Positions 1-8,897 of a DNA stretch of 64,000 bases are shown here, in pieces (position 1 is the stretch's first letter; every line of letters begins with the position of its first letter). Made by a program: the position numbers and the translations under genes. The notes beneath the pieces are model-generated. The model searched no databases. It was not told the DNA's origin and was given only the letters and a program-made list of their open reading frames with translations. This stretch comes from Pelagibacterium luteolum (GTDB taxonomy: Bacteria > Pseudomonadota > Alphaproteobacteria > Rhizobiales > Devosiaceae), in NCBI RefSeq assembly GCF_900100665.1, contig NZ_FNCS01000001.1, positions 5,001 through 69,000 of the forward strand, read 5' to 3'.

Positions 1-315
1 AAGTTCGTTTCCGCCAGGCTCGCGAAAATGAAATCGCCGCCCACCGGGAAAATCGAACTGCTCGCGGGTGATCACGCCCCCTGCCCCGCGCACCGAGGAT
101 TCGGCGGCGTCAATATCGTCGGTGTAGAGGATAACGAGAGGCGGTTTGCGCGCGCCCTCGGCACGAGAGATACCCCCATCCACACCGGCATCCTCGATGC
201 CGAGATAGTCCGGACCGTAGTCGGTGAAGCGCCAGCCGAACGCCGACTGGAAAAAGGCGCGGCTTTCGCCAAGCGCTTCGCTTTCAAATTCCACATAGTC
301 GATGCGCAGGGTCAT
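1..315 (-). CDS. VOC-fold (glyoxalase/bleomycin-resistance-like) protein, C-terminus cut by window edge
   Basis: Reading the minus strand from the ATG at 315 gives 105 codons open to base 1, so the gene is truncated by the window. The protein begins MTLRIDYVEFES and has the VOC pattern: an N-terminal beta strand, a helix around AFFQSAFGWRF, a YTDDIDAAE segment, and a closing FHFREPGGNEL strand typical of the end of a VOC module. VOC proteins are small metal-dependent or binding proteins (lyases, dioxygenases, antibiotic-sequestering proteins); the substrate here is unknown. The start is supported by GGAGG five bases upstream. A perfect SOS box lies 20 bases upstream, which makes DNA-damage control likely. 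Confidence 0.85.
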   Translation of the reverse strand, partial: MTLRIDYVEFESEALGESRAFFQSAFGWRFTDYGPDYLGIEDAGVDGGISRAEGARKPPLVILYTDDIDAAESSVRGAGGVITREQFDFPGGRRFHFREPGGNEL

Positions 316-334
316 CAAGGCCTCCCGTATATTT

Positions 335-372
335 GTTCTTTATATGTTCTCACCGGTCTATTTCAATGTCAA
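335..372 (-). promoter_or_regulatory. Promoter with perfect SOS (LexA) box for the VOC gene
   Basis: GTTC at 335-338 and GTTC at 346-349 are separated by exactly seven A/T bases, giving the direct repeat GTTC-N7-GTTC that is the established LexA operator of Alphaproteobacteria. On the minus strand a consensus TTGACA -35 (367-372) precedes it, so the box falls where the -10 region would be. Repression of the VOC gene by LexA is inferred. Confidence 0.7.
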
Positions 373-1084
373 CGGGAAATGGGACGCGCCGAAGCGCCCG
401 ACGGCGCTATCGCCTCGGGATTTGATGGGAAGACGGCATGGGGCGATGAACGCTCCGTATAGGTAGTAGTATATGAAGCCTCCATCGCCCCATGCGCTCG
501 GTTTTTTGGCGCGTTCGTTTTCTGGAAAGCTAGGTTCAATCCCTGCCGGGTTTCCCCGGTGCGTCACGGGTGTTTCCATGACCGGCTCTGAAAACGTTTC
601 TGCCTCCGCTGGGCGACCCCATCGGACCCGAACCGGCCTGGCGAACATTGTCGGAGCGCCTGAAGGCCGATGAGACCTAGGCTCGGTCCCACGCTCCTTC
701 TTCTCCAACTCTGCCCTCACCGGAAGCTCGTATGCATCCTCGTCTGCGGTGCGGCCGTGAGAGCAAGTATGGGAGCGATTTAGGCACACGGGGATAAGTT
801 TTTGAAAACCGAGCGTAGGCGGCGTGATATGCCGCGGTGACAGGCTTTTCGATGTCGTGCGGATGCCTGGTTGACAGCTTTGTGAAGCGTCGGTGGGCTT
901 ACGGTTGGTGTTTGACCACAAGGCTGCCATATGTCGCCGGCTGTAATCTCAAACGGCGGGCTTCCGGCCTGCTTCGGCGGATTTTGGGCAACCATTCCCC
1001 GGGGCGCGCGTTTGGAAGCGCGGGGCAAAATCAAAATCAACCGCCCGCACGCCAAGAGGTGTGCGCGTGATTTGGAGCAAAGAC
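373..1084. other. Long intergenic stretch without a convincing gene
   Basis: Between the VOC promoter and the DUF2147 gene about 700 bases contain no ORF with plausible composition. The longest open frame (minus, 358-930) has no domain character. It does hold a large perfect hairpin (436-495), a short coding-like segment at 582-680 without a start codon, and several GC-rich dyads between 990 and 1025. No tRNA, tmRNA, SRP RNA or RNase P signature was recognised. It may hold an unrecognised small RNA or the remains of a decayed gene. Confidence 0.5.
436..507 (+). other. 13-bp perfect inverted repeat with 34-base loop followed by T6
   Basis: GCATGGGGCGATG (436-448) is exactly complementary to CATCGCCCCATGC (483-495). 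The loop is AT-richer than its surroundings, and a run of six T (502-507) follows six bases after the stem. It could be the closing stem of a structured RNA or an unusual terminator; no family was recognised. Confidence 0.45.
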
Positions 1085-1465
1085 ATGATGAAATCCTTTG
1101 TAGCCGCCGCCGCTCTTGCTGCCGCGCTTGTCGTTCCGGCCTTTGGCCAGGATCTCAACCCCAATGGGACATGGGTTGACCAGTGGGGCACGAGCTTCAC
1201 GTTTGAATTGTGCGGTGACGGCACCCAGCTTTGCGGAACGCTCAACGATATTCAGGGCGATTCGCGCACCGAGGAAAACCTTGCCTTCGTCGGCCAGGAA
1301 GTCGTTCAGGGTAATCTGGTCGGCCCGAACAAGTGGGAAGGCGCAATTGCGCTCAATGGCGGTAACGCCACAGCGACGGTCGAGCAGACCGGCCCGGACA
1401 CCATCAAGATCACCGGCTGCCAGGCCGCGATCTTCTGTTCGAGCATCGACTACCAGCGCTCGTAA
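1085..1465 (+). CDS. DUF2147 family exported protein
   Basis: A 126-residue secreted protein. Residues 1-22 form a typical Sec signal peptide (MMKSF, alanine/valine core, cleavage after AFG or FGQ). The mature part has the DUF2147 pattern: GTWVDQW near the start, a FELCGDGTQLCGTLNDI segment with paired cysteines, and a G-N-WEGAI repeat-like strand further on. DUF2147 proteins are small periplasmic beta-rich proteins of unknown function. I chose ATG 1085 because GGAG lies seven bases before it; an in-frame GTG at 1061 would spoil the signal peptide. It stands alone, followed by a terminator. Confidence 0.8.
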   Translation: MMKSFVAAAALAAALVVPAFGQDLNPNGTWVDQWGTSFTFELCGDGTQLCGTLNDIQGDSRTEENLAFVGQEVVQGNLVGPNKWEGAIALNGGNATATVEQTGPDTIKITGCQAAIFCSSIDYQRS

Positions 1466-1489
1466 TCAGCGTTGCTGAGTGAACCGAAG

Positions 1490-1516
1490 GGCCGTAGCGA
1501 ACGCTGCGGCCTTTTC
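1490..1516 (+). terminator. Intrinsic terminator of the DUF2147 gene
   Basis: GGCCGTAGCG pairs with CGCTGCGGCC (one G-U pair) and is followed by CTTTTCCTTT. It lies 25 bases after the DUF2147 stop. The remaining bases up to 1750 show nothing recognisable. Confidence 0.75.
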
Positions 1517-1750
1517 CTTTGCTCCATTTCCACGATTCCCGACTGCACCTCGTACACATGCCACCCATCCGGCGATGGAGGCTGGACCGGCGGCATTGAT
1601 CGAGCGCGAGATTGTAAAATGAGGGATCATTTCCCGCATTTGTGGAGGTTCTGGTCAAACTACCTGATCGAGGACAATGCCAGCCGAGATCTGCGGCGTT
1701 CTTGAAATTGTTTGTCTGGAGGCAGCACGCTCGGCTCGCACCAGCCAGCG

Positions 1751-2686
1751 TCAGGCGCGAGCGAGCCCAGACGAAGTTCTCTTTTTGGCGTCATAGAGCA
1801 CCCGATCAGCCGCGATGAACAATTCTTGCGGGTCGGTGTCAGCCTCCTCGGCAAAGGCGAGGCCGACGGACGCGCTGACCGGAAGCAGATCGCCATTCCA
1901 TGGCGCAGGGCCGCTGAGATATTCCACTTGCCCCAACACCGACCTCTCCATCGTCCTGCGCGAACCAGTCCATGGAAGCAATATCGCAAATTCGTCGCCG
2001 CCGATCCGGGAAATCAGACGCGCCTGCGGAAACGCTTCTCGCAGACGTTTCCCAAAAACCATCAGGCACTTATCCCCTGCCGCGTGACCCCAACGGTCGT
2101 TAAGCTGCTTGAAACCATCCAAGTCGAGCAAAATCAGCGCGCCGATATTGTCAAGCAGAGGATCATCACTGGACCCATCCAGAAAGCGCTGGAACCGCAC
2201 CCGGTTGGCGACACCCGTGAGCGGATCGCATTCAGCCTGGACCTTGAGCATCTCCCAGCGCGCATGATCGTCAGTGATGTCTTGTTTCATTCCGTAAAGC
2301 GTTTCGGCGCGCCCATTGGAACTGCGCACTGCCGCGTTGATCCGTATCCAGCGCTCCGAGCCGTCGGCGCGAACGATGTTGGCATCCAGCGAGAAGCCAC
2401 CGCGCGCGTCGATGGCGCGCGATCGCTTGTATGTGAGCAGTTCACGCGACTCCTCAGAGTACATTTCGACTGTAAGCTGGCGTTCGACTACGCGATCGGT
2501 CGGCAAGCCAAACATGTCGAACAGCCCCCCGGTCCAACTCAGCCGATCATTGGCCAGATTGCACTCAAAAGCGCCAATCGGGATGATTGATGCCGCTTGC
2601 TCATAAAGGTCGAGCGGTGTCGGCTCATCACGTTCCGATACGGTCAGGTCAGCCTCAAAAGCCCTCTTTCGAAACAATTCGTGCAT
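1751..2686 (-). CDS. PAS-GGDEF protein, probable diguanylate cyclase
   Basis: A 311-residue cytoplasmic protein. Residues about 25-140 form a PAS/PAC sensor (IPIGAFECNLANDRLSW, then a WIRINAAVRS strand), followed by a linker helix and a GGDEF domain from about residue 150. The catalytic signature is intact as SRIGGDEFAILL, and DxLTGxxNR is present as DPLTGVANR, so synthesis of cyclic-di-GMP from two GTP is expected. The inhibitory RxxD site, normally five residues before GGDEF, is absent. ATG 2686 was chosen because GGGAA precedes it; the frame is open 87 codons further upstream but that stretch looks non-coding. No EAL domain follows. Confidence 0.88.
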   Translation of the reverse strand: MHELFRKRAFEADLTVSERDEPTPLDLYEQAASIIPIGAFECNLANDRLSWTGGLFDMFGLPTDRVVERQLTVEMYSEESRELLTYKRSRAIDARGGFSLDANIVRADGSERWIRINAAVRSSNGRAETLYGMKQDITDDHARWEMLKVQAECDPLTGVANRVRFQRFLDGSSDDPLLDNIGALILLDLDGFKQLNDRWGHAAGDKCLMVFGKRLREAFPQARLISRIGGDEFAILLPWTGSRRTMERSVLGQVEYLSGPAPWNGDLLPVSASVGLAFAEEADTDPQELFIAADRVLYDAKKRTSSGLARA

Positions 2687-2986
2687 CGACCAATTTCCCG
2701 AAACAGCTCGTCCCCTGCCAGCGTTCACCTTTGCATTTCGGGAGTAAATGTAGTGTTTCAAAACGTCTCGAAAAAAGTGGGACGGCCATGCGATATCGAG
2801 TTCCCAACCTGCATCCTGGCGCCCGCTTGAAGCCCACAGGAAAGGGCCCCGATAATGGGACAAGATCGTGACAAATCCCTTCTGGCGTCGCCTGCTGAAC
2901 GCCAACTGTCCACCAGCAAATACCACGGAGGCGGTTTGTCTCTCCACATTCCGACATCCATTACGCTTGGTATGCCACTGAGAATC
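2687..2986. other. Intergenic region upstream of the GGDEF gene
   Basis: About 300 bases between the divergent GGDEF start and the clpB terminator. Open frames here are short and overlap on both strands. I see no RNA gene, repeat or operator beyond the terminator at its right end. Confidence 0.5.
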
Positions 2987-3014
2987 AAAAAGGCCCCGTT
3001 TCCGGGGCCTTTTG
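2987..3014 (-). terminator. Intrinsic terminator after clpB
   Basis: AAGGCCCCG and CGGGGCCTT pair around a three-base loop, with A5 on one side and T4 on the other. It lies 20 bases past the clpB stop and could work in both directions. Confidence 0.85.
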
Positions 3015-3034
3015 CATTCATCGCTATCGATCGA

Positions 3035-5650
3035 CTATTCTGCCGCATGCTCCACGACTTCGCCCTCGATGACCGGCAGGATCAGCAGTCCGCCGTCGCC
3101 GGCATCGACCCTGACCGTGCTGCCATCCAGGATGTCGCCGGCCAGGAGTTTTTCGGCCAGTTCGTCCTGAAGGGCGCGCTGGATGACGCGCTTTAGGGGG
3201 CGGGCGCCGTAGGCGGGGTCGTAGCCTTCATTGGCCAGCCAATCGCGGGCGGCGTCGGTGACCTCGATGGTGATCTCGCGGGTGTCGAGCAGCTTTTGCA
3301 GGCGCTTGAGCTGAATATCGACGATAGCGCCCATCTGGCTGCGTTCGAGCCGGTGGAAGAGCAGGATTTCGTCGATGCGGTTGATGAACTCCGGCCGGAA
3401 GGCCGATTTGACCGCGTCGAGCACCTTGCCGCGCACCAATTCCACCGATTCGCCATCGGGCTGGGCGGCGAGATATTCCGAGCCCAGATTGGAGGTCATG
3501 ATGATCAGCGTGTTGCGGAAATCGACTGTGTTGCCCTGACCATCGGTCAGCCGTCCATCGTCGAGCACCTGCAGGAGCACGTTAAAGACGTCCGGATGGG
3601 CCTTTTCGATTTCGTCAAACAGGATCACCTGGTAGGGCCGGCGCCGCACCGCCTCGGTGAGCACCCCGCCTTCGTCATAGCCGACATAGCCCGGAGGTGC
3701 GCCGATGAGACGCGCGACGGCGTGCTTTTCCATGAACTCGGACATATCGAGCCGCACCATTGCCGTCTCGTCGTCAAAGAGGAACTGCGCCAGAGCCTTG
3801 GTCAACTCGGTCTTGCCGACGCCGGTTGGGCCGAGGAACATGAACGAGCCGATGGGGCGGTTTGGATCCTGCAGGCCGGCCCGCGACCGGCGGACGGCAC
3901 GCGACACCGCCTCGACGGCTTCGGCCTGGCCGATGACGCGCTTGGCGATTTCGTCTTCCATGCGCAACAGCTTGTCGCGCTCGCCTTCGAGCATCTTGTC
4001 GACGGGAACGCCCGTCCAGCGCGAGACGATCTGGGCAATGTGGTTGGGGGTCACCACCTCTTCGACCATATCGGAGCCGGGCTGGGCCTCATGGGCTTCG
4101 GCTTCGGCCAACCGGCGTTCGAGATCGGGGATGACGCCATAGGCCAACTCACCAGCCCGCGCGAGATCGCCCCGGCGCTGGGCCAGTTCAAGCTCGGTGC
4201 GCGCTGCGTCGAGCTGTTCCTTGAGCTTGGTGCCGCCGGCGAGGCGTTCCTTTTCGGACAGCCAGCGCTGGGTGAGCGCGTCTGATTCTTCCTCGAGGCC
4301 GGCCAGCTCGGCTTCGAGGCGGGCGAGACGGGTTTTGGACGCGTCGTCGTCTTCCTTTTTCAGCGCCTCGCGCTCGATCTTCAATTGGATGATGCGGCGA
4401 TCGAGTTCGTCGAGAGCTTCGGGTTTGCTATCGACGGCCATGCGCAGACGCGCCGAGGCCTCGTCCATCAGATCGATGGCCTTATCGGGGAGGAAGCGAT
4501 CGGTGATGTAGCGATTCGAGAGGGTCGCAGCAGAGACCAGCGCCGAATCGGAAATGCGGACGCCATGGTGGAGTTCGTATTTTTCCTTCAGCCCGCGCAG
4601 GATCGAAATCGTGTCCTCGACGCTGGGCTCGGAAACGAACACCGGCTGGAACCGACGGGCCAGCGCTGCGTCCTTTTCGACGTGCTTTTTGTATTCGTCG
4701 AGCGTGGTTGCGCCCACGCAGTGGAGTTCGCCGCGCGCCAGGGCGGGCTTTAGGAGGTTGGACGCATCCATGGCGCCATCGGCCTTGCCGGCGCCGACCA
4801 GCGTGTGCATCTCGTCGATGAACAGGATGATCTGGCCGTCGGCGGACTGCACTTCGTTGAGCACGGCCTTGAGGCGCTCCTCGAACTCGCCGCGATATTT
4901 CGCGCCGGCGATCAGGGCGCCCATATCGAGGGCGAGGAGGGATTTTTTCTTCAGCGATTCGGGGACGTCGCCATTGACGATGCGCAGGGCGAGACCTTCG
5001 GCGATGGCTGTCTTGCCGACGCCGGGTTCGCCGATGAGGACGGGGTTGTTCTTGGTGCGGCGCGAGAGGACCTGGATGGTCCGGCGGATTTCTTCGTCGC
5101 GGCCGATGACCGGATCGAGCTTGCCTTCGCGCGCATCCTCGGTGAGGTCACGGGCGTATTTTTTCAAGGCATCATAGGCGTTTTCGGCCGACGCGCTGTC
5201 GGCGGTGCGGCCCTTGCGGATGGCTTCGATGGCAGCGTTGAGGCCATTGGCGGTGACGCCGGCGGCAGCAAGAATTTTGCCGGCATCGGTGTCTTTTTCG
5301 ATCACCATGGCCAGCAGCAGGCGCTCGACGGCGACGAAGCTGTCACCGGCTTTCTGAGCGGCCGATTCGGCGGTGTCGAAGACGCGGGCGAGTTCGCGGC
5401 TGAGATAGACCTGACCGTTGTCACCCGAAACCGAAGGGAGCTTTTTGAGCGCCGCTTCAACGGCAGCGCGTACCGCCTTGGAGTCGCCGCCAGCGCGATC
5501 GATCAGCCCGGTGGCCATGCCTTCGGTATCGTCGACGAGGACTTTGAGAATATGCAGGGGGGAGAACTGCTGATGGCCGCGCGACAGCGCAAGCTGCTGC
5601 GCGCTCTGGATGAAGCCCCGCGTGCGTTCGGTGTATTTTTCGATATTCAT
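3035..5650 (-). CDS. clpB: ATP-dependent chaperone ClpB
   Basis: An 871-residue Hsp100 disaggregase, normal length for the family. Order: N-terminal Clp_N double repeat (1-145), first AAA+ domain with Walker [10 protein letters not shown] (207-215) and Walker B ILFIDEMH, the long coiled-coil middle domain (about 400-520, rich in E/L/R), and a second AAA+ domain with Walker [10 protein letters not shown] and LFDEIEKAH. The middle domain separates ClpB from ClpA/ClpC. It extracts polypeptides from aggregates together with DnaK. ATG 5650 starts the conserved [10 protein letters not shown] and has GGAGAG upstream; a 19-residue upstream extension is rejected. It is last in the lysC-ptsP-prfA-prmC-DUF4167-clpB order. 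Confidence 0.97.
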   Translation of the reverse strand: MNIEKYTERTRGFIQSAQQLALSRGHQQFSPLHILKVLVDDTEGMATGLIDRAGGDSKAVRAAVEAALKKLPSVSGDNGQVYLSRELARVFDTAESAAQKAGDSFVAVERLLLAMVIEKDTDAGKILAAAGVTANGLNAAIEAIRKGRTADSASAENAYDALKKYARDLTEDAREGKLDPVIGRDEEIRRTIQVLSRRTKNNPVLIGEPGVGKTAIAEGLALRIVNGDVPESLKKKSLLALDMGALIAGAKYRGEFEERLKAVLNEVQSADGQIILFIDEMHTLVGAGKADGAMDASNLLKPALARGELHCVGATTLDEYKKHVEKDAALARRFQPVFVSEPSVEDTISILRGLKEKYELHHGVRISDSALVSAATLSNRYITDRFLPDKAIDLMDEASARLRMAVDSKPEALDELDRRIIQLKIEREALKKEDDDASKTRLARLEAELAGLEEESDALTQRWLSEKERLAGGTKLKEQLDAARTELELAQRRGDLARAGELAYGVIPDLERRLAEAEAHEAQPGSDMVEEVVTPNHIAQIVSRWTGVPVDKMLEGERDKLLRMEDEIAKRVIGQAEAVEAVSRAVRRSRAGLQDPNRPIGSFMFLGPTGVGKTELTKALAQFLFDDETAMVRLDMSEFMEKHAVARLIGAPPGYVGYDEGGVLTEAVRRRPYQVILFDEIEKAHPDVFNVLLQVLDDGRLTDGQGNTVDFRNTLIIMTSNLGSEYLAAQPDGESVELVRGKVLDAVKSAFRPEFINRIDEILLFHRLERSQMGAIVDIQLKRLQKLLDTREITIEVTDAARDWLANEGYDPAYGARPLKRVIQRALQDELAEKLLAGDILDGSTVRVDAGDGGLLILPVIEGEVVEHAAE

Positions 5651-5800
5651 CGTTTCAACTCTCCTGTTCTGGCACGTCGCTGCCGCCCGATCCCGGCGCG
5701 GAGGCAACGCCCGAAGCGTTGGATTTTATTCTGGATCAGCCCGGCACAAGCGGCACTGATATTGATCAATGCGATATATGGGTGCGACGGGCACAAAGAA

Positions 5801-5826
5801 AAAGACCGGGCACGGGGCCCGGTCTT
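5801..5826 (-). terminator. Intrinsic terminator between DUF4167 and clpB
   Basis: GACCGGGC pairs with GCCCGGTC, followed on the minus strand by TTTTTCTTT. It sits about 30 bases after the DUF4167 stop, so clpB probably has its own promoter in 5651-5800; I could not identify a clear heat-shock promoter there. Confidence 0.75.
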
Positions 5827-5854
5827 TAAATTTTTCGCTCCGCAGGGGTTCAGC

Positions 5855-6565
5855 CTATTCGGCTGCGGCCTCGCGACCGGCGGTAAGAAATGCCGGCAAC
5901 TCGCCAACCGTATCGCCTTCACCCTCGGCCTTGCGTGGGCGGCGGGGACGACGGGCACGCTTTGGAGCCTCCTCGTCACCGGCTTCGGCAGTGGCTGCTG
6001 CGGGCATAGGCTCGGCTGAAGCCTCGGCGGCTGCGGGTTTGGCTTCGGGGGCTGGTGTTTCGCCACCCTCCTCGCGGTCGCGGCGTGGGCGCCGCTGGCG
6101 GCGCTGACGGGGCTCGCGCTGGGCATCGCCCTCGGCGGCTTCCTGCTGGGTGTCACCGGACTGGCGGTCGTTGGACTGCTGGTCTTGCGACTCATTGCCG
6201 TTCGCCGCAGCTCCATTGTTGTCGTCCTCGTCCTCATCGGGCGTGGTGTCGACGCTCTGGTCCTGGCGCGGCTGATACTGGGCCTGTGCAGCGAGGATGA
6301 TGCGCAGATAATGTTCCGCGTGCTGGAGATAATTCTCCGCCATCACATTGTCGCCGACCGACGCGGCATCGCGCGAAAGCTGGGTGTATTTTTCAGCGAT
6401 ATGAGCAGCATTGCCGCGGATTTTCACGTCCGGGCCGTTGCTCTCGTAGTTGCGCGACAAAGGATTGCCGCCGCCGCCACCACGCCGCTGGTTGTTGTTA
6501 TTGTTATTATTGTTGTTATTCCGGCCGCGCGAACGCTGCTTATTGTTTTGCTGATTTGGTCTCAT
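5855..6565 (-). CDS. DUF4167 domain protein with poly-asparagine tract
   Basis: A 236-residue protein conserved in Hyphomicrobiales, function unknown. Residues 1-33 are basic and low-complexity, with ten consecutive Asn (16-25) followed by QRRGGGGG. The DUF4167 core (about 40-95) contains GNAAHIAEKYTQLSRDA and NYLQHAEHYLRIILAAQ. The rest is disordered: an acidic/Gln/Asn segment, then Arg-rich clusters (QRRQRRPRRDR, RARRPRRPRK) that could bind nucleic acid. It lies downstream of prmC and upstream of clpB, the usual position for this family. Confidence 0.85.
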   Translation of the reverse strand: MRPNQQNNKQRSRGRNNNNNNNNNNQRRGGGGGNPLSRNYESNGPDVKIRGNAAHIAEKYTQLSRDAASVGDNVMAENYLQHAEHYLRIILAAQAQYQPRQDQSVDTTPDEDEDDNNGAAANGNESQDQQSNDRQSGDTQQEAAEGDAQREPRQRRQRRPRRDREEGGETPAPEAKPAAAEASAEPMPAAATAEAGDEEAPKRARRPRRPRKAEGEGDTVGELPAFLTAGREAAAE

Positions 6566-6915
6566 CTGCTCGCTTCAACACGTTGCGTGAAGGTATGCGC
6601 TGTCTTCCTCAGGGCCATCGCGCCGCGAAATTCGGCGGCGGACACAAGCACGACACTCACGACGCCCGTTTCAGGGCCCGCGCCGCGCCGATCGCTCTCT
6701 CTGGGTTCCCCAAAAAGGCTGTGTGATCTCCGATCCTCAACGCTGCTGGGGTCGACCTTACCGGGTCGCATCCGCTGCCGGCTTTGATCTGCCGCCGATG
6801 TCAGGGTGGAGGCCACCGCGATGAACAAGCACCGCGTCAGCAAGACCAACCTAACCGCATATCCTTTCCATTCCAAGGAAAATCTTGGACGGGGGCCATT
6901 TCGCACGCTTCTGTG
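6566..6915. other. 350-base gap between prmC and DUF4167
   Basis: Most likely the promoter/leader region of the DUF4167 gene. A minus-strand frame (6562-6906, 114 codons) includes a hydrophobic segment resembling a signal peptide and overlaps the DUF4167 start by four bases, but it has no clear ribosome site and its composition is weak, so I do not call it a gene. No terminator after prmC was recognised. Confidence 0.4.
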
Positions 6916-7770
6916 TCATTTGTGCGCACGAGCCGAAACCATGCGGTCATGGCCGGCAAGGTCCCTGGAAACGGCAATATCGGAAAATCCTGCCGCTTTA
7001 AGCAGCGCAGATACGATGTGGGCTTGATCGAAACCGATTTCAAGGATGAGAAATCCGTTGGGGCGGAGATAGCCTGGGGCGTCGTTTGCGATGATGCGAT
7101 AGGGCTCGGCGCCGTCGGCGCCCCCGTCCAGTGCGCCCATTGGATCATACGCCCTAACGCCGATCTCGAGTGTATTGATAACCGCACTGGCGATGTAGGG
7201 CGGGTTGGACACGATGAGGTCGAATTTCGCATCACCAACCGACGAAAACCAATCGCCCTGTCGGGCCTCGAAACGATCGGAAAGGCCCAGAGCGGTAGCG
7301 TTGGCGCGGGCCTGAACAAGGGCTTCGGGGGCAAGGTCGATGCCCAGCGCGGTCGCGTTCGGACTATTTGCGAGAAGCGAAAGCGCGATGCAGCCGGTTC
7401 CTGTGCCCAGATCAAGAATGCGGGGGGTTGGCACATGGGCCAGGGCCCCCAGCCCATGATCCACGAGCATTTCGGTTTCCGGCCGCGGGATCAATGTCGC
7501 GGCATTGAGACCGAAGGAAAGGCCGTAAAATTCTTGCGTGCCGAGGATGCGCGCGAGGGGTTCCCCCTGCTCGCGCCGGACCACAACGGCCTCAAGCGCG
7601 GCATGTTTTTCCTGCGGAAAACCATCGCCTTCACGCGCGATCAACTGCATTTCGTCGAGATCGAGAACGTGCCGGACGAGCAAGCGCGCATCGAGCGCAG
7701 CAGACGCGATGCCACAGGCAGCGAGCCGATCGCGAAGCGTACGCCATGCTTGACCGAGTGTTTGTGTCAT
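6916..7770 (-). CDS. prmC: Peptide chain release factor N5-glutamine methyltransferase PrmC
   Basis: A 284-residue class I SAM-dependent methyltransferase that methylates the glutamine of the GGQ motif in release factors RF1/RF2. The N-terminal helical domain (1-80) is followed by the Rossmann domain with motif I DLGTGTG (120-126) and the family signature NPPY (189-192) that positions the glutamine amide. IPRPETE (about 94-100) is also typical. It lies 17 bases downstream of prfA, its substrate, and is almost certainly co-transcribed with it. Confidence 0.96.
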   Translation of the reverse strand: MTQTLGQAWRTLRDRLAACGIASAALDARLLVRHVLDLDEMQLIAREGDGFPQEKHAALEAVVVRREQGEPLARILGTQEFYGLSFGLNAATLIPRPETEMLVDHGLGALAHVPTPRILDLGTGTGCIALSLLANSPNATALGIDLAPEALVQARANATALGLSDRFEARQGDWFSSVGDAKFDLIVSNPPYIASAVINTLEIGVRAYDPMGALDGGADGAEPYRIIANDAPGYLRPNGFLILEIGFDQAHIVSALLKAAGFSDIAVSRDLAGHDRMVSARAHK

Positions 7771-7787
7771 CGGGAGGCGGGCCGCCC

Positions 7788-8864
7788 CTAGGCGCCCTGC
7801 TCCATCGCGGCGAGTTGTGCAGCCTGATTTTCGGTGATCAGCGCATCGATCACATCGCCGAGGGCTTCGCCGGTGATGATCTGGGGCAGCTTGTATAGGG
7901 TGAGGTTGATCCGGTGGTCGGTCACACGCCCTTGCGGGAAATTGTAGGTTCGAATGCGTTCAGAGCGATCGCCCGATCCGACCTGCGTTTTTCGCGCTTC
8001 AGCGCGTTCGGAGGACGCCTTCTGATCCTGTTCGTCAAACAGGCGGGCCCGCAAAACCTTCATCGCGTTGGCCCGGTTCTGGTGCTGCGATTTTTCCGCC
8101 GACGTTACGACAATGCCGGTGGGAATGTGGGTGATGCGAACCGCCGAATCGGTCGTGTTGACGTGCTGTCCGCCCGCGCCCGAAGCACGCATGGTGTCGA
8201 TGCGGATGTCCTCGGGACGGATTTCGATATCGATGTCTTCGACCTCGGGAAGTACGGCGACGGTCGCCGCGGAGGTGTGAATACGGCCCGAAGCCTCGGT
8301 ATCGGGCACGCGCTGAACACGGTGCACGCCCGATTCGTATTTGAGCTTGGAGAAAACCCCTGCCCCTGAGACGTTGGCGATGATTTCCTTATAGCCCCCG
8401 GCGTCACCCTCGGATGCTTCCATGACGGCGACTTTCCAGCCCTGATCCTGGGCGTAGCGCTGATACATGCGAAACAGATCGCCGGCGAAAAGCGCCGCTT
8501 CGTCGCCGCCGGTGCCGGCGCGGACTTCCAGGATTGCGCTTTTTTCGTCCGCCGCATCCTTGGGCAGCAACAGAATGCGGATTTCCTGGAACAGGGCTTC
8601 GATCTTTTCCTTGAGTTCGCCCATCTCCTCATAGGCAAGCTCGGCCATTTCCTTGTCGCCGGACTTGTAAAGTTCCTCAGCGCCCTCGAGATCGGCCAGG
8701 GCGGCGCGATATTCGCGCACTTTGGCCACCATCGGCGAGAGCTCGGCGTATTCCTTGGACAGCTCGACATATTTTTCGGGATCGGGACTCGCGCTCATGG
8801 CGTGTTCGATCGAATCGAAACGGCGTTCGAGGGCGTCGAGCTTGTCTGTGGGCAATCCTGCCAT
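7788..8864 (-). CDS. prfA: Peptide chain release factor 1
   Basis: A 358-residue RF1, which reads UAA and UAG in the ribosomal A site and triggers peptide release. The codon-reading tripeptide is PDT (187-189, within [14 protein letters not shown]), the alphaproteobacterial form of the RF1 PxT motif; RF2 would have SPF. The catalytic GGQ is at 231-233. Length and both motifs are intact. It is preceded by ptsP (33-base gap) and followed by prmC, which modifies its GGQ. Confidence 0.97.
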   Translation of the reverse strand: MAGLPTDKLDALERRFDSIEHAMSASPDPEKYVELSKEYAELSPMVAKVREYRAALADLEGAEELYKSGDKEMAELAYEEMGELKEKIEALFQEIRILLLPKDAADEKSAILEVRAGTGGDEAALFAGDLFRMYQRYAQDQGWKVAVMEASEGDAGGYKEIIANVSGAGVFSKLKYESGVHRVQRVPDTEASGRIHTSAATVAVLPEVEDIDIEIRPEDIRIDTMRASGAGGQHVNTTDSAVRITHIPTGIVVTSAEKSQHQNRANAMKVLRARLFDEQDQKASSERAEARKTQVGSGDRSERIRTYNFPQGRVTDHRINLTLYKLPQIITGEALGDVIDALITENQAAQLAAMEQGA

Positions 8865-8897
8865 GGCGCTATTCCGGTCGAATGAGGAGGATGGCGG

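Noticed and set aside
531-550. tRNA T-loop-like GGTTCAATCC
   Set aside because: Only three or four base pairs support the arm and no acceptor, D or anticodon stem could be built around it.
358-930. 190-codon minus-strand open frame
   Set aside because: Low-complexity, no domain character, no ribosome site, and it runs through the large hairpin; open frames of this size are common in GC-rich non-coding DNA.
1712-2590. 292-codon plus-strand frame opposite the GGDEF gene
   Set aside because: Antisense to an intact PAS-GGDEF gene and without recognisable motifs.
3296-4285. 329-codon plus-strand frame opposite clpB
   Set aside because: Antisense shadow of the strong codon bias of clpB; no family resemblance.
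6562-6906. 114-codon minus-strand frame with a signal-peptide-like segment
   Set aside because: No ribosome site, weak codon bias, and overlap with the DUF4167 start; kept only as a note in the intergenic entry.
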